From Paludibacteraceae bacterium (GTDB lineage: Bacteria > Bacteroidota > Bacteroidia > Bacteroidales > Paludibacteraceae): DNA of 44,467 nt. Below the pieces are notes generated by a model. The model saw only the letters and a program-made list of their open reading frames with translations, did no database searches and was not told the DNA's origin. Made by a program: the position numbers and the translations under genes. The DNA is taken from contig CAJOEX010000019.1 in the NCBI GenBank assembly GCA_905233415.1, positions 1-44,467 on the forward strand. The letters run 5' to 3'. How positions within the stretch are numbered: position 1 is the first letter of the stretch; each line of letters opens with the position of its first letter. Below, in pieces: positions 1 through 7,782 of the stretch.

Positions 1-21
1 CTTGTTGATTTTCAACCTCTG

Positions 22-95
22 CGGTGCGGACGAGACTCGAACTCGCGACCTACGGCGTGACAGGCCGGTATTCTAACCAACTGAACTACCGCACC
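22..95 (-). tRNA. tRNA-Asp (anticodon GTC)
   Basis: A full cloverleaf reads on the minus strand. The 7-bp acceptor stem pairs positions 89-95 with 23-29, followed by discriminator G at 22, as expected for tRNA-Asp. The anticodon GTC lies at 59-61 in a 7-nt loop. A TTCGAGT T-loop and a GTTCAG..GGTTA D-arm are visible. CCA is not encoded. A Bacteroidetes-type promoter lies about 210 bp upstream at 304-334, so the tRNA is probably processed from a longer transcript. Confidence 0.95.
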
Positions 96-303
96 CTCGT
101 CGGAACAGACTACGCTATAAATAATTCGCCTTGCGAATTGAACGCTTCGTCGGTTCCTCCTCTCCGTCTTCGAAAGTAAACTTTCTTGACGGTTTTGGTG
201 TGCCTCCGCTCTCCGATTTCGAAACAGCACAAGTGCTTGGTTTCTCATCGGGGTTTGGATAATCTTTTAAGTAAAGATCACTGCCTTTTTTCAAAAGCGG
301 GTG
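96..303 (-). other. Leader region between promoter and tRNA-Asp; possible small ORF
   Basis: This stretch is transcribed ahead of tRNA-Asp if the promoter at 304-334 is used. It is much less AT-rich than the neighbouring spacer. On the minus strand it forms hairpins: an AATTCGC/GCGAATT stem near 122-138, and a nested CCGTC..GAAAG/CTTTC..GACGG stem near 165-195. It is also open from a TTG at 294 to a TAG at 115-117 (59 codons, hydrophilic, ending in a mixed acidic-basic tail), but that start would lie only a few bases after the expected transcription start. I do not recognise the putative peptide. It could be a structured leader, a small gene or both. Confidence 0.3.
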
Positions 304-334
304 CAAAAGTACTGCTTTTTTTTGAACTGACAAA
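304..334 (-). promoter_or_regulatory. Promoter upstream of tRNA-Asp
   Basis: On the minus strand TTTG (334-331), a 19-nt spacer and TACTTTTG (311-304) match the Bacteroidetes sigma-ABfr consensus TTTG-N19/20-TAnnTTTG. It points toward the leader region and tRNA-Asp. Confidence 0.75.
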
Positions 335-422
335 ATATTTTTACAAAAAAATGCAAAAATATGTGTTTTTTTTGAAGATTTGAGTAAAAACACATGAAAA
401 ATGAAGGAAAAATGCAGAAAAA

Positions 423-454
423 TTTGTGAGTATAAAATATTTGTAGTACTTTTG
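423..454 (+). promoter_or_regulatory. Promoter of tRNA-Leu and rpsU
   Basis: TTTG at 423-426, exactly 20 nt of spacer, and TACTTTTG at 447-454. It lies 55 bp before tRNA-Leu. I see no second TAnnTTTG box before rpsU, so both genes are probably transcribed together. Confidence 0.85.
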
Positions 455-509
455 CACGCTTTTTCGCAAATGCGGAAATGCAGAGAACCAAATCATGTTG
501 GCAACAACA

Positions 510-591
510 GCCCAGATGGCGGAATCGGTAGACGCGCTGGTCTCAAACACCAGTGGAGCAATCCGTGCCGGTTCGACCCCGGCTCTGGGTA
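510..591 (+). tRNA. tRNA-Leu (anticodon CAA)
   Basis: Acceptor strand GCCCAGA at 510-516 pairs with TCTGGGT at 584-590 (one G-U pair at the end), with discriminator A at 591. The anticodon stem CTGGT/ACCAG encloses loop CTCAAAC, giving anticodon CAA at 544-546. The long variable arm typical of leucine tRNAs follows, then a GGTTCGACC T-arm. CCA is not encoded. It sits directly upstream of rpsU in the same transcript. Confidence 0.95.
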
Positions 592-716
592 CACGCGTTC
601 GGCAATTGAACGCAGAAGATTATTTATTTAAAGGTCAGGCGGGAGACTTAAACATCCGCTATCCACTCAGAACAGGCTGACTGCCCGGAGAGTAACAACA
701 GAAGGAGGTGTATGCA
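592..716 (+). promoter_or_regulatory. rpsU leader with a strong Shine-Dalgarno site (AAGGAGG, 702-708)
   Basis: This 125-nt leader separates tRNA-Leu from rpsU and ends in a near-perfect Shine-Dalgarno site, 8 nt before the ATG at 717. Genes elsewhere in this window do not have such sites, as expected for Bacteroidetes, whose ribosomes sequester the anti-Shine-Dalgarno tail with proteins that include bS21. The leader can also fold (GCGG/CCGC and GTCAG/CTGAC pairs between about 639 and 682). The strong site fits autoregulation of bS21 through exposure of the 16S rRNA tail. Confidence 0.75.
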
Positions 717-911
717 ATGATCGTAGTACCGGTAAAGGAAGGTGAGAACATCGAGCGCGCGATTAAGAAATTCAAACGCAAATTCGATAAGACAGGCGTC
801 ATCAAGGAGTTACGTCGTCGTCAACAGTTCGACAAACCGAGCGAAATCAAGCGTGTAAAAATGCAACATGCGAAATACGTTCAACAGTTGCATGCGCATG
901 ACGATATGTAA
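717..911 (+). CDS. rpsU: 30S ribosomal protein S21 (bS21)
   Basis: A 64-residue, strongly basic protein with the bS21 hallmarks: MIVVPVKEGENIERAIKKFK at the start, an RRRQ.F.KPSE core and a basic C-terminal helix. It binds the platform of the 30S subunit near the 3' end of 16S rRNA. ATG 717 is chosen because it has the ideal spacing from the AAGGAGG site; the GTG at 708 overlaps that site. The gene is followed at once by a terminator, so tRNA-Leu and rpsU form a complete unit. In Bacteroidetes bS21 helps hide the anti-Shine-Dalgarno sequence, which makes its own strong site a likely feedback device. Confidence 0.97.
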   Translation: MIVVPVKEGENIERAIKKFKRKFDKTGVIKELRRRQQFDKPSEIKRVKMQHAKYVQQLHAHDDM

Positions 912-914
912 TTG

Positions 915-939
915 AAAAGCGGCTCTGCCGCTTTTTTTT
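915..939 (+). terminator. Rho-independent terminator of rpsU
   Basis: Stem AAAAGCGG/CCGCTTTT with a CTCTG loop, followed by a run of eight T. It starts 4 nt after the rpsU stop codon. Confidence 0.9.
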
Positions 940-1019
940 GTTTAGTGCTTCGCGCGAGCGTGCATGCGTATAAAAATATGGTCCTAAAATTGCTACTTTG
1001 ACTTTGCAAAATAAACTTT

Positions 1020-1053
1020 GGAAACTTTTTGAGTGTAAAAAGTTTCCTTTTTT
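1020..1053 (+). terminator. Second strong hairpin with T-tract
   Basis: A perfect 11-bp stem (GGAAACTTTTT with AAAAAGTTTCC, loop GAGTGT) followed by six T. It ends exactly where the -33 box of the next promoter begins. The 80 bp between the rpsU terminator and this hairpin hold no recognisable gene, so it is either a backup terminator insulating the efflux operon or the end of a very short transcript. Confidence 0.7.
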
Positions 1054-1085
1054 CTTGTGTATGTGAATTAAAAGCAGTAATTTTG
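1054..1085 (+). promoter_or_regulatory. Promoter of the efflux operon
   Basis: CTTG at 1054-1057, 20 nt of spacer, TAATTTTG at 1078-1085. It lies about 80 bp before the TetR-type regulator and is the only clear promoter ahead of the efflux genes. Confidence 0.75.
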
Positions 1086-1115
1086 CCGCCGTTTTTGCGC
1101 CAAGCGGGCTAAAAG

Positions 1116-1166
1116 ACATGAAATCAAGCCATAACAAATAAGGTGCGAACGTGAAATCAAACCATA
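1116..1166 (+). repeat. 18-bp direct repeat at the start of the TetR gene (candidate operator)
   Basis: Two copies of an ACrTGAAATCAArCCATA motif (16 of 18 identical) lie at 1116-1133 and 1149-1166. Their starts are 33 bp apart, about three helical turns. The second copy abuts the GTG start at 1167. The position between promoter and start codon of an autoregulated TetR gene suggests a regulator-binding site. It could instead be a duplication of the start region. Confidence 0.5.
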
Positions 1167-1781
1167 GTGGAAAATGTCAGGGAACATATAATCGGTGCGG
1201 CAGCGGAGAAGATGAGGGCTGTAGGAATCAAGTCCATCTCCGTTGATGATGTGTGCCGCGATTTGGGCATTTCAAAGAAGACATTCTATGTGTATTTCGA
1301 AACGAAAGAGGAACTAATACGTGCCCTCTTGCGCAAGCATGAAGCAGGAATAGAAGGGGCGGTGCACAAACAGGCGGACGGAAAGTCAATTTTGGAACTG
1401 ATGCTCGGTTTTATGGGCTTTGCCGCATCTATCAAGGATGTACGTAAGGATCCGCCGCTTCTGCATGATTTGCAGAAATATTATCCGCAGTTGTTCCGCG
1501 AACATCTGGAGCATGTACACGAGATATCGGTAAGGCTTTTGCAGCACTACCTCAAGCAGGGTCTGGACGAAGGTTTCTTCCGTGAGGATTTGGATGTGGA
1601 GAAGACCGCACGTGTGTTTGCGTTTATACACCAGGAACTGCTGAATGAGCTGTCCGGTTTAGCGACCGATAAGAGGCAACGGACAATAGAAGAAGTGACG
1701 TATGGAGTGGATATTATGATGCGGGGAATTATTTCGGACGAAGGAAAACAACTTATTCTGGGTAGAATGAAGATACAGTAA
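1167..1781 (+). CDS. TetR/AcrR family transcriptional regulator
   Basis: A 204-residue helical protein with an N-terminal TetR-type helix-turn-helix (about residues 8-52, with the signature SVDDVCRDLGISKKTFYVYF) and a C-terminal ligand-sensing domain without close recognisable relatives. Regulators of this family repress efflux genes until a toxic ligand binds. It is the first gene of the operon holding a TolC channel, an adaptor and an RND pump, so it is the likely local repressor. The GTG at 1167 is chosen because an in-frame stop lies just upstream (1152-1154) and the helix-turn-helix begins soon after. Confidence 0.9.
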   Translation: MENVREHIIGAAAEKMRAVGIKSISVDDVCRDLGISKKTFYVYFETKEELIRALLRKHEAGIEGAVHKQADGKSILELMLGFMGFAASIKDVRKDPPLLHDLQKYYPQLFREHLEHVHEISVRLLQHYLKQGLDEGFFREDLDVEKTARVFAFIHQELLNELSGLATDKRQRTIEEVTYGVDIMMRGIISDEGKQLILGRMKIQ

Positions 1782-1836
1782 TCTAACGTCAATGTATCGT
1801 CAATCTATCGTAAATCTAACGTAAATCTATCGTAAT
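1782..1836 (+). repeat. Short tandem repeat array, 5 x 11 bp
   Basis: Five consecutive 11-mers: TCTAACGTCAA, TGTATCGTCAA, TCTATCGTAAA, TCTAACGTAAA, TCTATCGTAAT. The array starts at the base after the TetR stop codon and fills most of the gap to the channel gene. The unit is the reverse complement of the one at 29317-29382. Confidence 0.9.
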
Positions 1837-1875
1837 AGACAAGGAAAAAATAGTAGTATATTGAACAAGAAAAAC

Positions 1876-3243
1876 ATGAAAAAGAGCGTATTTGCAGTTA
1901 TTGGATGTTTAGTGGCGCTTGGAGTAGGCAGCTTGAATTTCCAAGCCCATGCGGAAGACCATGTAATGGCGGCGACAAAAGGAAGCAAGGGACAAACGTC
2001 GTCACAAGGCGAGGTAAAGCAGTTGACGCTGAGTTTGCAGGAAGCACAGGATTATGCGGTGGAACAGAACCGGACGCTGAAGAATGCGTCGTTGGCGGTG
2101 CAGGAAGCGTATGCGGCACGCTGGCAAACCATCGCCGCAATGCTACCGCAAGTGGACGGAAGTTACAGTTACAGTAACTATTTAGGCTACAGCGCGACGA
2201 TGAGTACTGCAATGGGCGAGTTTAACATCGATATGCCGAATGTGGGTGCTCTCGGTGTGACAGCATCTATGGGAATCAACGGTCAAGGCATCGTCGGCGT
2301 GTTGCTGAACAATATCGCAATTGAGATGAAGAAGCTTGCTTTGGAGCAGTCCGAGACAGAGTTGCGCGGAAGCGTGATGACGAGTTATGTGTCGCTATTG
2401 GCCTTGCAGAGCATATCGAACCTGCTGGATTCGAGTTTGGTAAATATCGAGGAGTTGGAACAAATGACTCAAAAAACTGTAGATGCAGGTGCCGCCGAGC
2501 AGACGAAAGCCGATCAGATTCGCGTGCGCGCGAACGTGATGCGTAATAATATTAATGTGCAAAAGCGTAGTATCGAATTGGCGTATAACTCGTTGAAAGT
2601 GCTGTTGGATGTGCCAGTTGAGACACAAATAGATTTGACGGACGATTTGGATGCCATTTTGTCACCGGAGGCTGTGCTGAATTTGCTGGCAGCGAACTTC
2701 GATGTGCATAACAACCTGAATTACCGGTTACTTGAGAAAAATGCGGAGTTGGCAAAACGAAATGTATGGATGGCCGGCTGGGCATACGGTCCGACGGTCA
2801 GTTTAGGGTATAGTTATACGAACCAGCACTATTATGGTGAAGGCGGAATGCGAATGACTCCGCCGAATGTGGTTCAGGTTTCTGTGCGGATGCCGTTGTG
2901 GAGCAGCGGTAAACGTGCAGCCGGCGTGGTTGAGAAGAAGATTGCTTATGAAGAAGCAAAGAATACGCTGTCCGAGACGGGTGATCAGTTGGCAATTCAG
3001 TACAGACAGTTGTGCTACAACCTGAATAGCGCGTACGAGACATATGTGACAGAGAAAGAGAATATAGAAGTGTCGCAGCGTGTATTTGCCTCTACGACAG
3101 AGAAGTACAAATTCGGAGCGAGCAGTATGCTGGAGCTGACGAATGCAAGTAACGACTTAATCACAGCTCAATCGAGTTATGTGCAAGCGATGTTGTCGCT
3201 TGTGACGGCACAAGTTGAATTAGAAAAATTTTTAAATAATTGA
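1876..3243 (+). CDS. TolC-family outer membrane efflux channel
   Basis: A 455-residue outer membrane factor with an N-terminal signal peptide (ending near the AHA motif at residue 26) and two OEP repeats rich in Q, A, N and L that build the trimeric barrel and alpha-helical tunnel. It is expected to pass substrates from the RND pump across the outer membrane. ATG 1876 is chosen over the in-frame TTG at 1861 because it gives a standard signal peptide starting MKKSVFAV. One base separates its stop from the adaptor gene. The order regulator, channel, adaptor, pump is common in Bacteroidetes. Confidence 0.93.
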   Translation: MKKSVFAVIGCLVALGVGSLNFQAHAEDHVMAATKGSKGQTSSQGEVKQLTLSLQEAQDYAVEQNRTLKNASLAVQEAYAARWQTIAAMLPQVDGSYSYSNYLGYSATMSTAMGEFNIDMPNVGALGVTASMGINGQGIVGVLLNNIAIEMKKLALEQSETELRGSVMTSYVSLLALQSISNLLDSSLVNIEELEQMTQKTVDAGAAEQTKADQIRVRANVMRNNINVQKRSIELAYNSLKVLLDVPVETQIDLTDDLDAILSPEAVLNLLAANFDVHNNLNYRLLEKNAELAKRNVWMAGWAYGPTVSLGYSYTNQHYYGEGGMRMTPPNVVQVSVRMPLWSSGKRAAGVVEKKIAYEEAKNTLSETGDQLAIQYRQLCYNLNSAYETYVTEKENIEVSQRVFASTTEKYKFGASSMLELTNASNDLITAQSSYVQAMLSLVTAQVELEKFLNN

Positions 3244-3244
3244 T

Positions 3245-4249
3245 ATGAAAAAAGGATTTATTTATGTGCTGGCAGCCGTGGCGATGATGGCTTGCAGCAA
3301 GGAAACAGCAACCACAGAACAGGAAGAACGTGTGGAGCAAGTGCGCACAACGGTTTTGCGTGCTCAACCGATAGAACGTGTGATTAGTGTGTCCACCAAC
3401 TTACAAGGTTATCTGACGCTGAATGTGGCTCCGTCGCTGACCGGCAAGATAGAGCATATCTTCTGCGAAGTGGGCGACAAAGTGAGTCAGGGTCAGTCTT
3501 TGGTGACAATGGACCAGACACAGTACAAGACGACGAAGATATCGTTGGCCAATTTGGAGACGGAGAAAAACCGTATTGAGCAGTTGCTGAAGTCGGGAAG
3601 TGCGACGCAGCAACAATACGACCAAATTCTGGCGCAGTATAACTCAACGAAAGAGCAGGCGGATTTTTTGCAGACAAACACTTACTTTAAAGCTCCATTC
3701 AGCGGCGTTATATCGGCAAAGAACTACGAGGACGGCGAGTTGTACAGCGGTCAGCCTATTTTAGTGTTGACGCAAATTGACAAACTCAAAGCTCTGGTTG
3801 CAATTCCCGAGATGTATTTCCCGTTGTTCAAGGCGGGCATGAAGCTGACGCTGACGAGTGAGATTTATCCGGAACAGGTGTTCCCTGCCACGGTGGAAGT
3901 GGTTTATCCGACGATAGATGCTTCTTCGCATACGTTCCAGGTAAAGGTTGTAGTGCCGAACGGCAAGAATCTTCTGCGTCCGGGCATGTACGTAACAACG
4001 ACCATCGGTTTGGGTAAAGTGAATGCCATCGTGGCACCATATCAGGCGGTTGAGAAACTTGTCGGTGCGAACGACCGGTACGTATTCATTAACGAGAACG
4101 GTCGTGCGAAACGCGTGAGCGTGGAACTCGGACAACGCTTTGACCAGGATATCGAAATCATTGCGCCGGAGATTGTTGACGGCGTAGAGATGGTAACTGT
4201 CGGACAGCACAAGCTGGTTGACGGAGTGAAAATCAACGTGGTTGAGTAA
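3245..4249 (+). CDS. Periplasmic adaptor (membrane fusion) lipoprotein of RND efflux
   Basis: A 334-residue HlyD/AcrA-type adaptor. The signal peptide ends in the lipobox MMAC with Cys17 as the lipid anchor, which fits an inner-membrane lipoprotein. A biotinyl-lipoyl-like half (about residues 57-85 and 140-170), a short coiled-coil hairpin between them, a beta-barrel (about 175-260) and a membrane-proximal domain (about 265-334) follow in the usual order. It should link the pump encoded next to the channel encoded just upstream. At 334 residues it is compact, with a short hairpin. Confidence 0.93.
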   Translation: MKKGFIYVLAAVAMMACSKETATTEQEERVEQVRTTVLRAQPIERVISVSTNLQGYLTLNVAPSLTGKIEHIFCEVGDKVSQGQSLVTMDQTQYKTTKISLANLETEKNRIEQLLKSGSATQQQYDQILAQYNSTKEQADFLQTNTYFKAPFSGVISAKNYEDGELYSGQPILVLTQIDKLKALVAIPEMYFPLFKAGMKLTLTSEIYPEQVFPATVEVVYPTIDASSHTFQVKVVVPNGKNLLRPGMYVTTTIGLGKVNAIVAPYQAVEKLVGANDRYVFINENGRAKRVSVELGQRFDQDIEIIAPEIVDGVEMVTVGQHKLVDGVKINVVE

Positions 4250-4250
4250 T

Positions 4251-4278
4251 AATTGACAATTGATAATTGATAATTGAC
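4251..4278 (+). repeat. Short tandem repeat array, 4 x 7 bp
   Basis: Heptamers AATTGAC, AATTGAT, AATTGAT, AATTGAC begin one base after the adaptor stop codon. A degenerate continuation (GATAATTGATA) runs up to the pump gene. The same heptamer recurs, inverted, at 17803-17829 and 19059-19079. Confidence 0.9.
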
Positions 4279-4300
4279 ATCTTTTGATAATTGATATTTT

Positions 4301-7300
4301 ATGGCAATTTACAAAAAAGCGATAGAAAAACCGGTAACGACCGCGTTGATATTCGTGGCGGTTATCGTTGTCGGTGTATTCAGTTTCATCAAACTGCCGA
4401 TTGACATGTTCCCGCAGATGGATCCGCCGTATATCACGGTGATGACGACTTATCCGGGTGCATCGGCAAGTGAGATGGAGACGAACGTGACGAAGTACAT
4501 GGAAAATGCGCTGACGTCCGTGGACCATTTGAAGCATATCACTTCGCAATCGAAGGACAATATGTCCATGGTAGTGCTCGAACTGGAGTGGGGTGCAAAT
4601 ATGGATGAGGCGGTGAACGATGTGCGTTCGTACGTCGATATGACCAAGAGCAACCTGCCGGACAATTGCGGGACGCCGATGATATTCAAACTGTCAACAT
4701 CCGCGATGCCTGTAGCGCAGTATTCGATTACGGCAGACGAGACATACGCCGGTTTGGACAAAATAATGAACGACGAGGTTATTCCGCAGCTGAACCAAGT
4801 TGACGGAATCGGAAATATCTCGCTTTCGGGTGCGCCGGACCGTTATATTTATATCAACATCGACCAGCAGAAACTTGACGCCTACGGATTGACCATCGAG
4901 CAGGTGGGACAGGTGGTTCAAGCGAACAACCTGAACCTTTCGTCCGGAACAATCAAAATGCCGCAAGAGCAATACCAAATGCAAGTGCGGTCGGAATATA
5001 TCGAGTCATCGGAGATAGCGGATTTGATGGTGACGATGACGCCACAAGGACAACAGGTGTTTATTCGCGACATTGCGACCGTGAAAGACACCATCAAGGA
5101 TTTGGCACTGGACGAGAAGACGAACGGCCGTGAGGCGGTGCGTTTGATTATCGCCAAGCAGACCGGTGCGAACACCGTGAAGATTTGCCACGACGTACGG
5201 AAAGAGCTGGACAAGATACAAAAGCAATTGCCGACCGACGTCAAGATAGAGAAGATTTACGACTTGAGCGAAACGATTCAGAACTCGATTAACTCGTTGG
5301 AAGAGAGTGTGCTGTATGCGCTGTTGTTCGTGGTTTTGGTTGTGCTGTTCTTCCTCGGGAAATGGCGTGCGACGATTATTATCGGAATCACTATTCCTAT
5401 CGCGCTGATAGTGGCGTTTATCTACCTCGGACTGGCGGATTCGTCGCTGAATATCATTTCGCTTTGTTCGTTGACCATTGCCATTGGTATGGTAGTGGAT
5501 GACGCGATAGTGGTGCTTGAGAATATCACGCGGCACGTGGAACGCGGCGAGGACCCGCACGAAGCATCTATTTATGCGACAAACGAGGTGTGGGTATCCG
5601 TTATCGCGACGACATTGGTGTTAGTGGCAGTGTTTGTGCCGCTGACGATGCTGAACGGTATGGCGGGTATTATGTTCCATGAGTTAGGATGGATCGTGAC
5701 GGTAGTTTGCTGCACGTCCACATTAGTGGCTATTTCGCTGACGCCGATGTTGTGTTCGAAACTGCTGAAAGCGAAGAAAGTGCATGTGGACGAGAACGGC
5801 GATTTAGTGGACGATGAGGCCGGAAAGAAGAACTGGTACGAGAAAACCGTTGTGCGTATGCTTGATGTCATTGACGGTTGGTACGAACGTTCTTTGGACT
5901 GGTGTCTGAACCACAAGACGCTTACGGTATGTATAATTTTCGCTATATTCTTTGCCTCGCTAACTCCTGTGTTGCTGGGTAAAATCGGTACGGATTTCAT
6001 GCAAGAACAAGATAACGGGCGTTTGAGTGTTGTTGTCAAACTGCAACGCGGTACACGAATCGAGGAGACACTGAAGACAGCACGGAAACTTGAGACCCGC
6101 TTCATGACACTTGTGCCTTGTATCGAGCTCATCAATACTTCAGCCGGTTCGAATGACGATGCAACCATCGCAGCCTTGTTCTCATCGACGATGAACAACA
6201 AGATTCAGATGACGGTCCGTCTGCCGAAGAAATGGCAACGCGACCAGACCATTTGGGAAATTGCGGAGGTACTCCGTCAGGAGATGGCGCGTTATCCGGA
6301 GATTGTGGAATACCAGTGCCAAATTGCGTCGAACGGTCCCGGTGGAGGCGGTGGTAGCACAGTTAATGTCGAAATCTACGGATATGACTTTGACAAGACC
6401 TCGCAACTCGCCGAGCAGACACGCCGTTTGTGTATGGCGTTGCCCGGAGCACGTGACGTGAATATCAGCCGCGAAGATGACCGTCCGGATATCAAGATTA
6501 CCGTCGATAAAGAGAAAGCATCGCGTTTGGGACTGAGTTCGGCGACCATTTCCACTTACCTGCGCAATCGCGTAGCCGGAATGTCATGCGGTTACCTCAA
6601 GGACGACGGTTCGGAGCATGACATCGTTGTCCGCCTGCAGGAAGAGGACCGTAACTCGATTTCCGATATTATGGACCTGACCATCCCGACGCCGACGGGC
6701 AAGAAAGTCAAACTGAGCGAAGTGGCGCAAATCGGTGAATATTGGGCACCGCCTACGATTGAACGCAAGAGCCGTCAGCGTATCGTAACCGTGAAAGTGA
6801 CACCCTATGAGATTTCTCTGGGTGAGCTTGCCGGAGAAATCGAAGCGAAGGTGTTGCCGGAACTGGACCTGCCTGCCGGTTATACGACCCATTTGGCGGG
6901 TAACTATGAAGACCAACAGGAGACGTTTGGCGATATGATTCTGCTGATGGCGCTGATTATCCTGCTTGTTTATATCACGATGGCATCGCAGTTCGAGAGT
7001 TTAAGCAAACCGGCGATTATCATGCTGACGATTATCCCTGCGTTTACGGGCGTTATACTTGCATTGTGGCTTACCGGCCGTTCGCTTGATATGGTCGGCG
7101 CGCTCGGTGTGGTACTGCTTGTCGGAATTGTGGTGAAGAACGGTATTGTGCTTGTGGATTATATCAACCTGATGCGTGAGCGCGGATATGAACTGAATCA
7201 GGCTATTACAATGTCCGGCAGAAGCCGTATACGTCCGATCTTGATGACGGCATTTACTACCATCCTTGGTATGGTGCCGATGGCGGTGTCCAACGGTGAA

Positions 7301-7492
7301 GGTGCCGAGATGTGGCAACCGTTGGGTATTGTCGTTATCGGCGGTCTGACGGTCAGCACGTTCCTGACATTGTATCTTGTGCCGGTACTATATGGCGCTA
7401 TGTCGCGTCACGGCGAACGCAACAAGCAGGAAGCGTTGCGCAAGAAATTCATATTCATGGACATTAAGGTCAAGAAGGAGGGAAAAGTATGA
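4301..7492 (+). CDS. RND-family (HAE1-type) efflux pump
   Basis: A 1063-residue inner-membrane proton-driven pump with the AcrB layout: TM1 at about residues 12-30, a large periplasmic loop, TM2-6 from about 335, a cytoplasmic linker near 495-525, TM7, a second large loop, and TM8-12 at the end. The proton-relay motif GMVVDDAIVVLENI is present with Asp400 and Asp401. The opening FIKLPIDMFPQMDPPYI is typical of HAE1 pumps. Export of toxic compounds is the likely role; the substrate cannot be read from sequence. It overlaps the next gene by 4 bp (ATGA). Confidence 0.96.
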   Translation: MAIYKKAIEKPVTTALIFVAVIVVGVFSFIKLPIDMFPQMDPPYITVMTTYPGASASEMETNVTKYMENALTSVDHLKHITSQSKDNMSMVVLELEWGANMDEAVNDVRSYVDMTKSNLPDNCGTPMIFKLSTSAMPVAQYSITADETYAGLDKIMNDEVIPQLNQVDGIGNISLSGAPDRYIYINIDQQKLDAYGLTIEQVGQVVQANNLNLSSGTIKMPQEQYQMQVRSEYIESSEIADLMVTMTPQGQQVFIRDIATVKDTIKDLALDEKTNGREAVRLIIAKQTGANTVKICHDVRKELDKIQKQLPTDVKIEKIYDLSETIQNSINSLEESVLYALLFVVLVVLFFLGKWRATIIIGITIPIALIVAFIYLGLADSSLNIISLCSLTIAIGMVVDDAIVVLENITRHVERGEDPHEASIYATNEVWVSVIATTLVLVAVFVPLTMLNGMAGIMFHELGWIVTVVCCTSTLVAISLTPMLCSKLLKAKKVHVDENGDLVDDEAGKKNWYEKTVVRMLDVIDGWYERSLDWCLNHKTLTVCIIFAIFFASLTPVLLGKIGTDFMQEQDNGRLSVVVKLQRGTRIEETLKTARKLETRFMTLVPCIELINTSAGSNDDATIAALFSSTMNNKIQMTVRLPKKWQRDQTIWEIAEVLRQEMARYPEIVEYQCQIASNGPGGGGGSTVNVEIYGYDFDKTSQLAEQTRRLCMALPGARDVNISREDDRPDIKITVDKEKASRLGLSSATISTYLRNRVAGMSCGYLKDDGSEHDIVVRLQEEDRNSISDIMDLTIPTPTGKKVKLSEVAQIGEYWAPPTIERKSRQRIVTVKVTPYEISLGELAGEIEAKVLPELDLPAGYTTHLAGNYEDQQETFGDMILLMALIILLVYITMASQFESLSKPAIIMLTIIPAFTGVILALWLTGRSLDMVGALGVVLLVGIVVKNGIVLVDYINLMRERGYELNQAITMSGRSRIRPILMTAFTTILGMVPMAVSNGEGAEMWQPLGIVVIGGLTVSTFLTLYLVPVLYGAMSRHGERNKQEALRKKFIFMDIKVKKEGKV

Positions 7493-7782
7493 AAAGTGTC
7501 ATGATAGTTTTCAACCAAGCGAATACGGAGCGTGTGGAATACATGCTGGACGTGCTTGGAATAAAGGGATTTACGTTCTTCGAGCAAGTGCAGGGACGCG
7601 GTACCAATGGTGGTGAACCGCGTCGCGGCACACACGCCTGGCCCGAACTGAACTCTGCCGTGATTACGGTTGTGCCGGACGACAAAGTGGATGTGCTGCT
7701 TGAGTCGGTGCAGAAACTTGACCTGCGCAATCCTGAAATCGGTGTTAAAGCGTTCTCGTGGAACATTGAACAGATGGTGTGA
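7489..7782 (+). CDS. PII-like small protein associated with the RND pump
   Basis: A 97-residue protein whose pattern resembles the PII fold: a beta strand (VMIVFNQA), a helix, a strand, a glycine- and arginine-rich loop (GRGTNGGEPRRG at about 37-48) placed like a PII T-loop, a strand (SAVITVVPDDKV), a helix and a final strand. Similar small proteins occur next to RND or metal-efflux genes in other bacteria, but I know of no assigned function. Translation is probably coupled to the pump by the ATGA overlap. It may sense a small ligand and regulate the transporter; that is inference. Confidence 0.65.
   Translation: MKSVMIVFNQANTERVEYMLDVLGIKGFTFFEQVQGRGTNGGEPRRGTHAWPELNSAVITVVPDDKVDVLLESVQKLDLRNPEIGVKAFSWNIEQMV

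Noticed and set aside
12..248. A 78-codon frame running through tRNA-Asp
   Set aside because: It reads through the tRNA gene itself and has no protein-like pattern.
1782..1836. The 11-mer array as a CRISPR
   Set aside because: Units are directly adjacent without spacers and there are no cas genes.
4450..6916. Antisense frames of 100-210 codons opposite the RND pump
   Set aside because: They are shadows of a long gene with skewed codon use, as also seen opposite ligA and the ADH-ALDH gene; none shows a domain or promoter.
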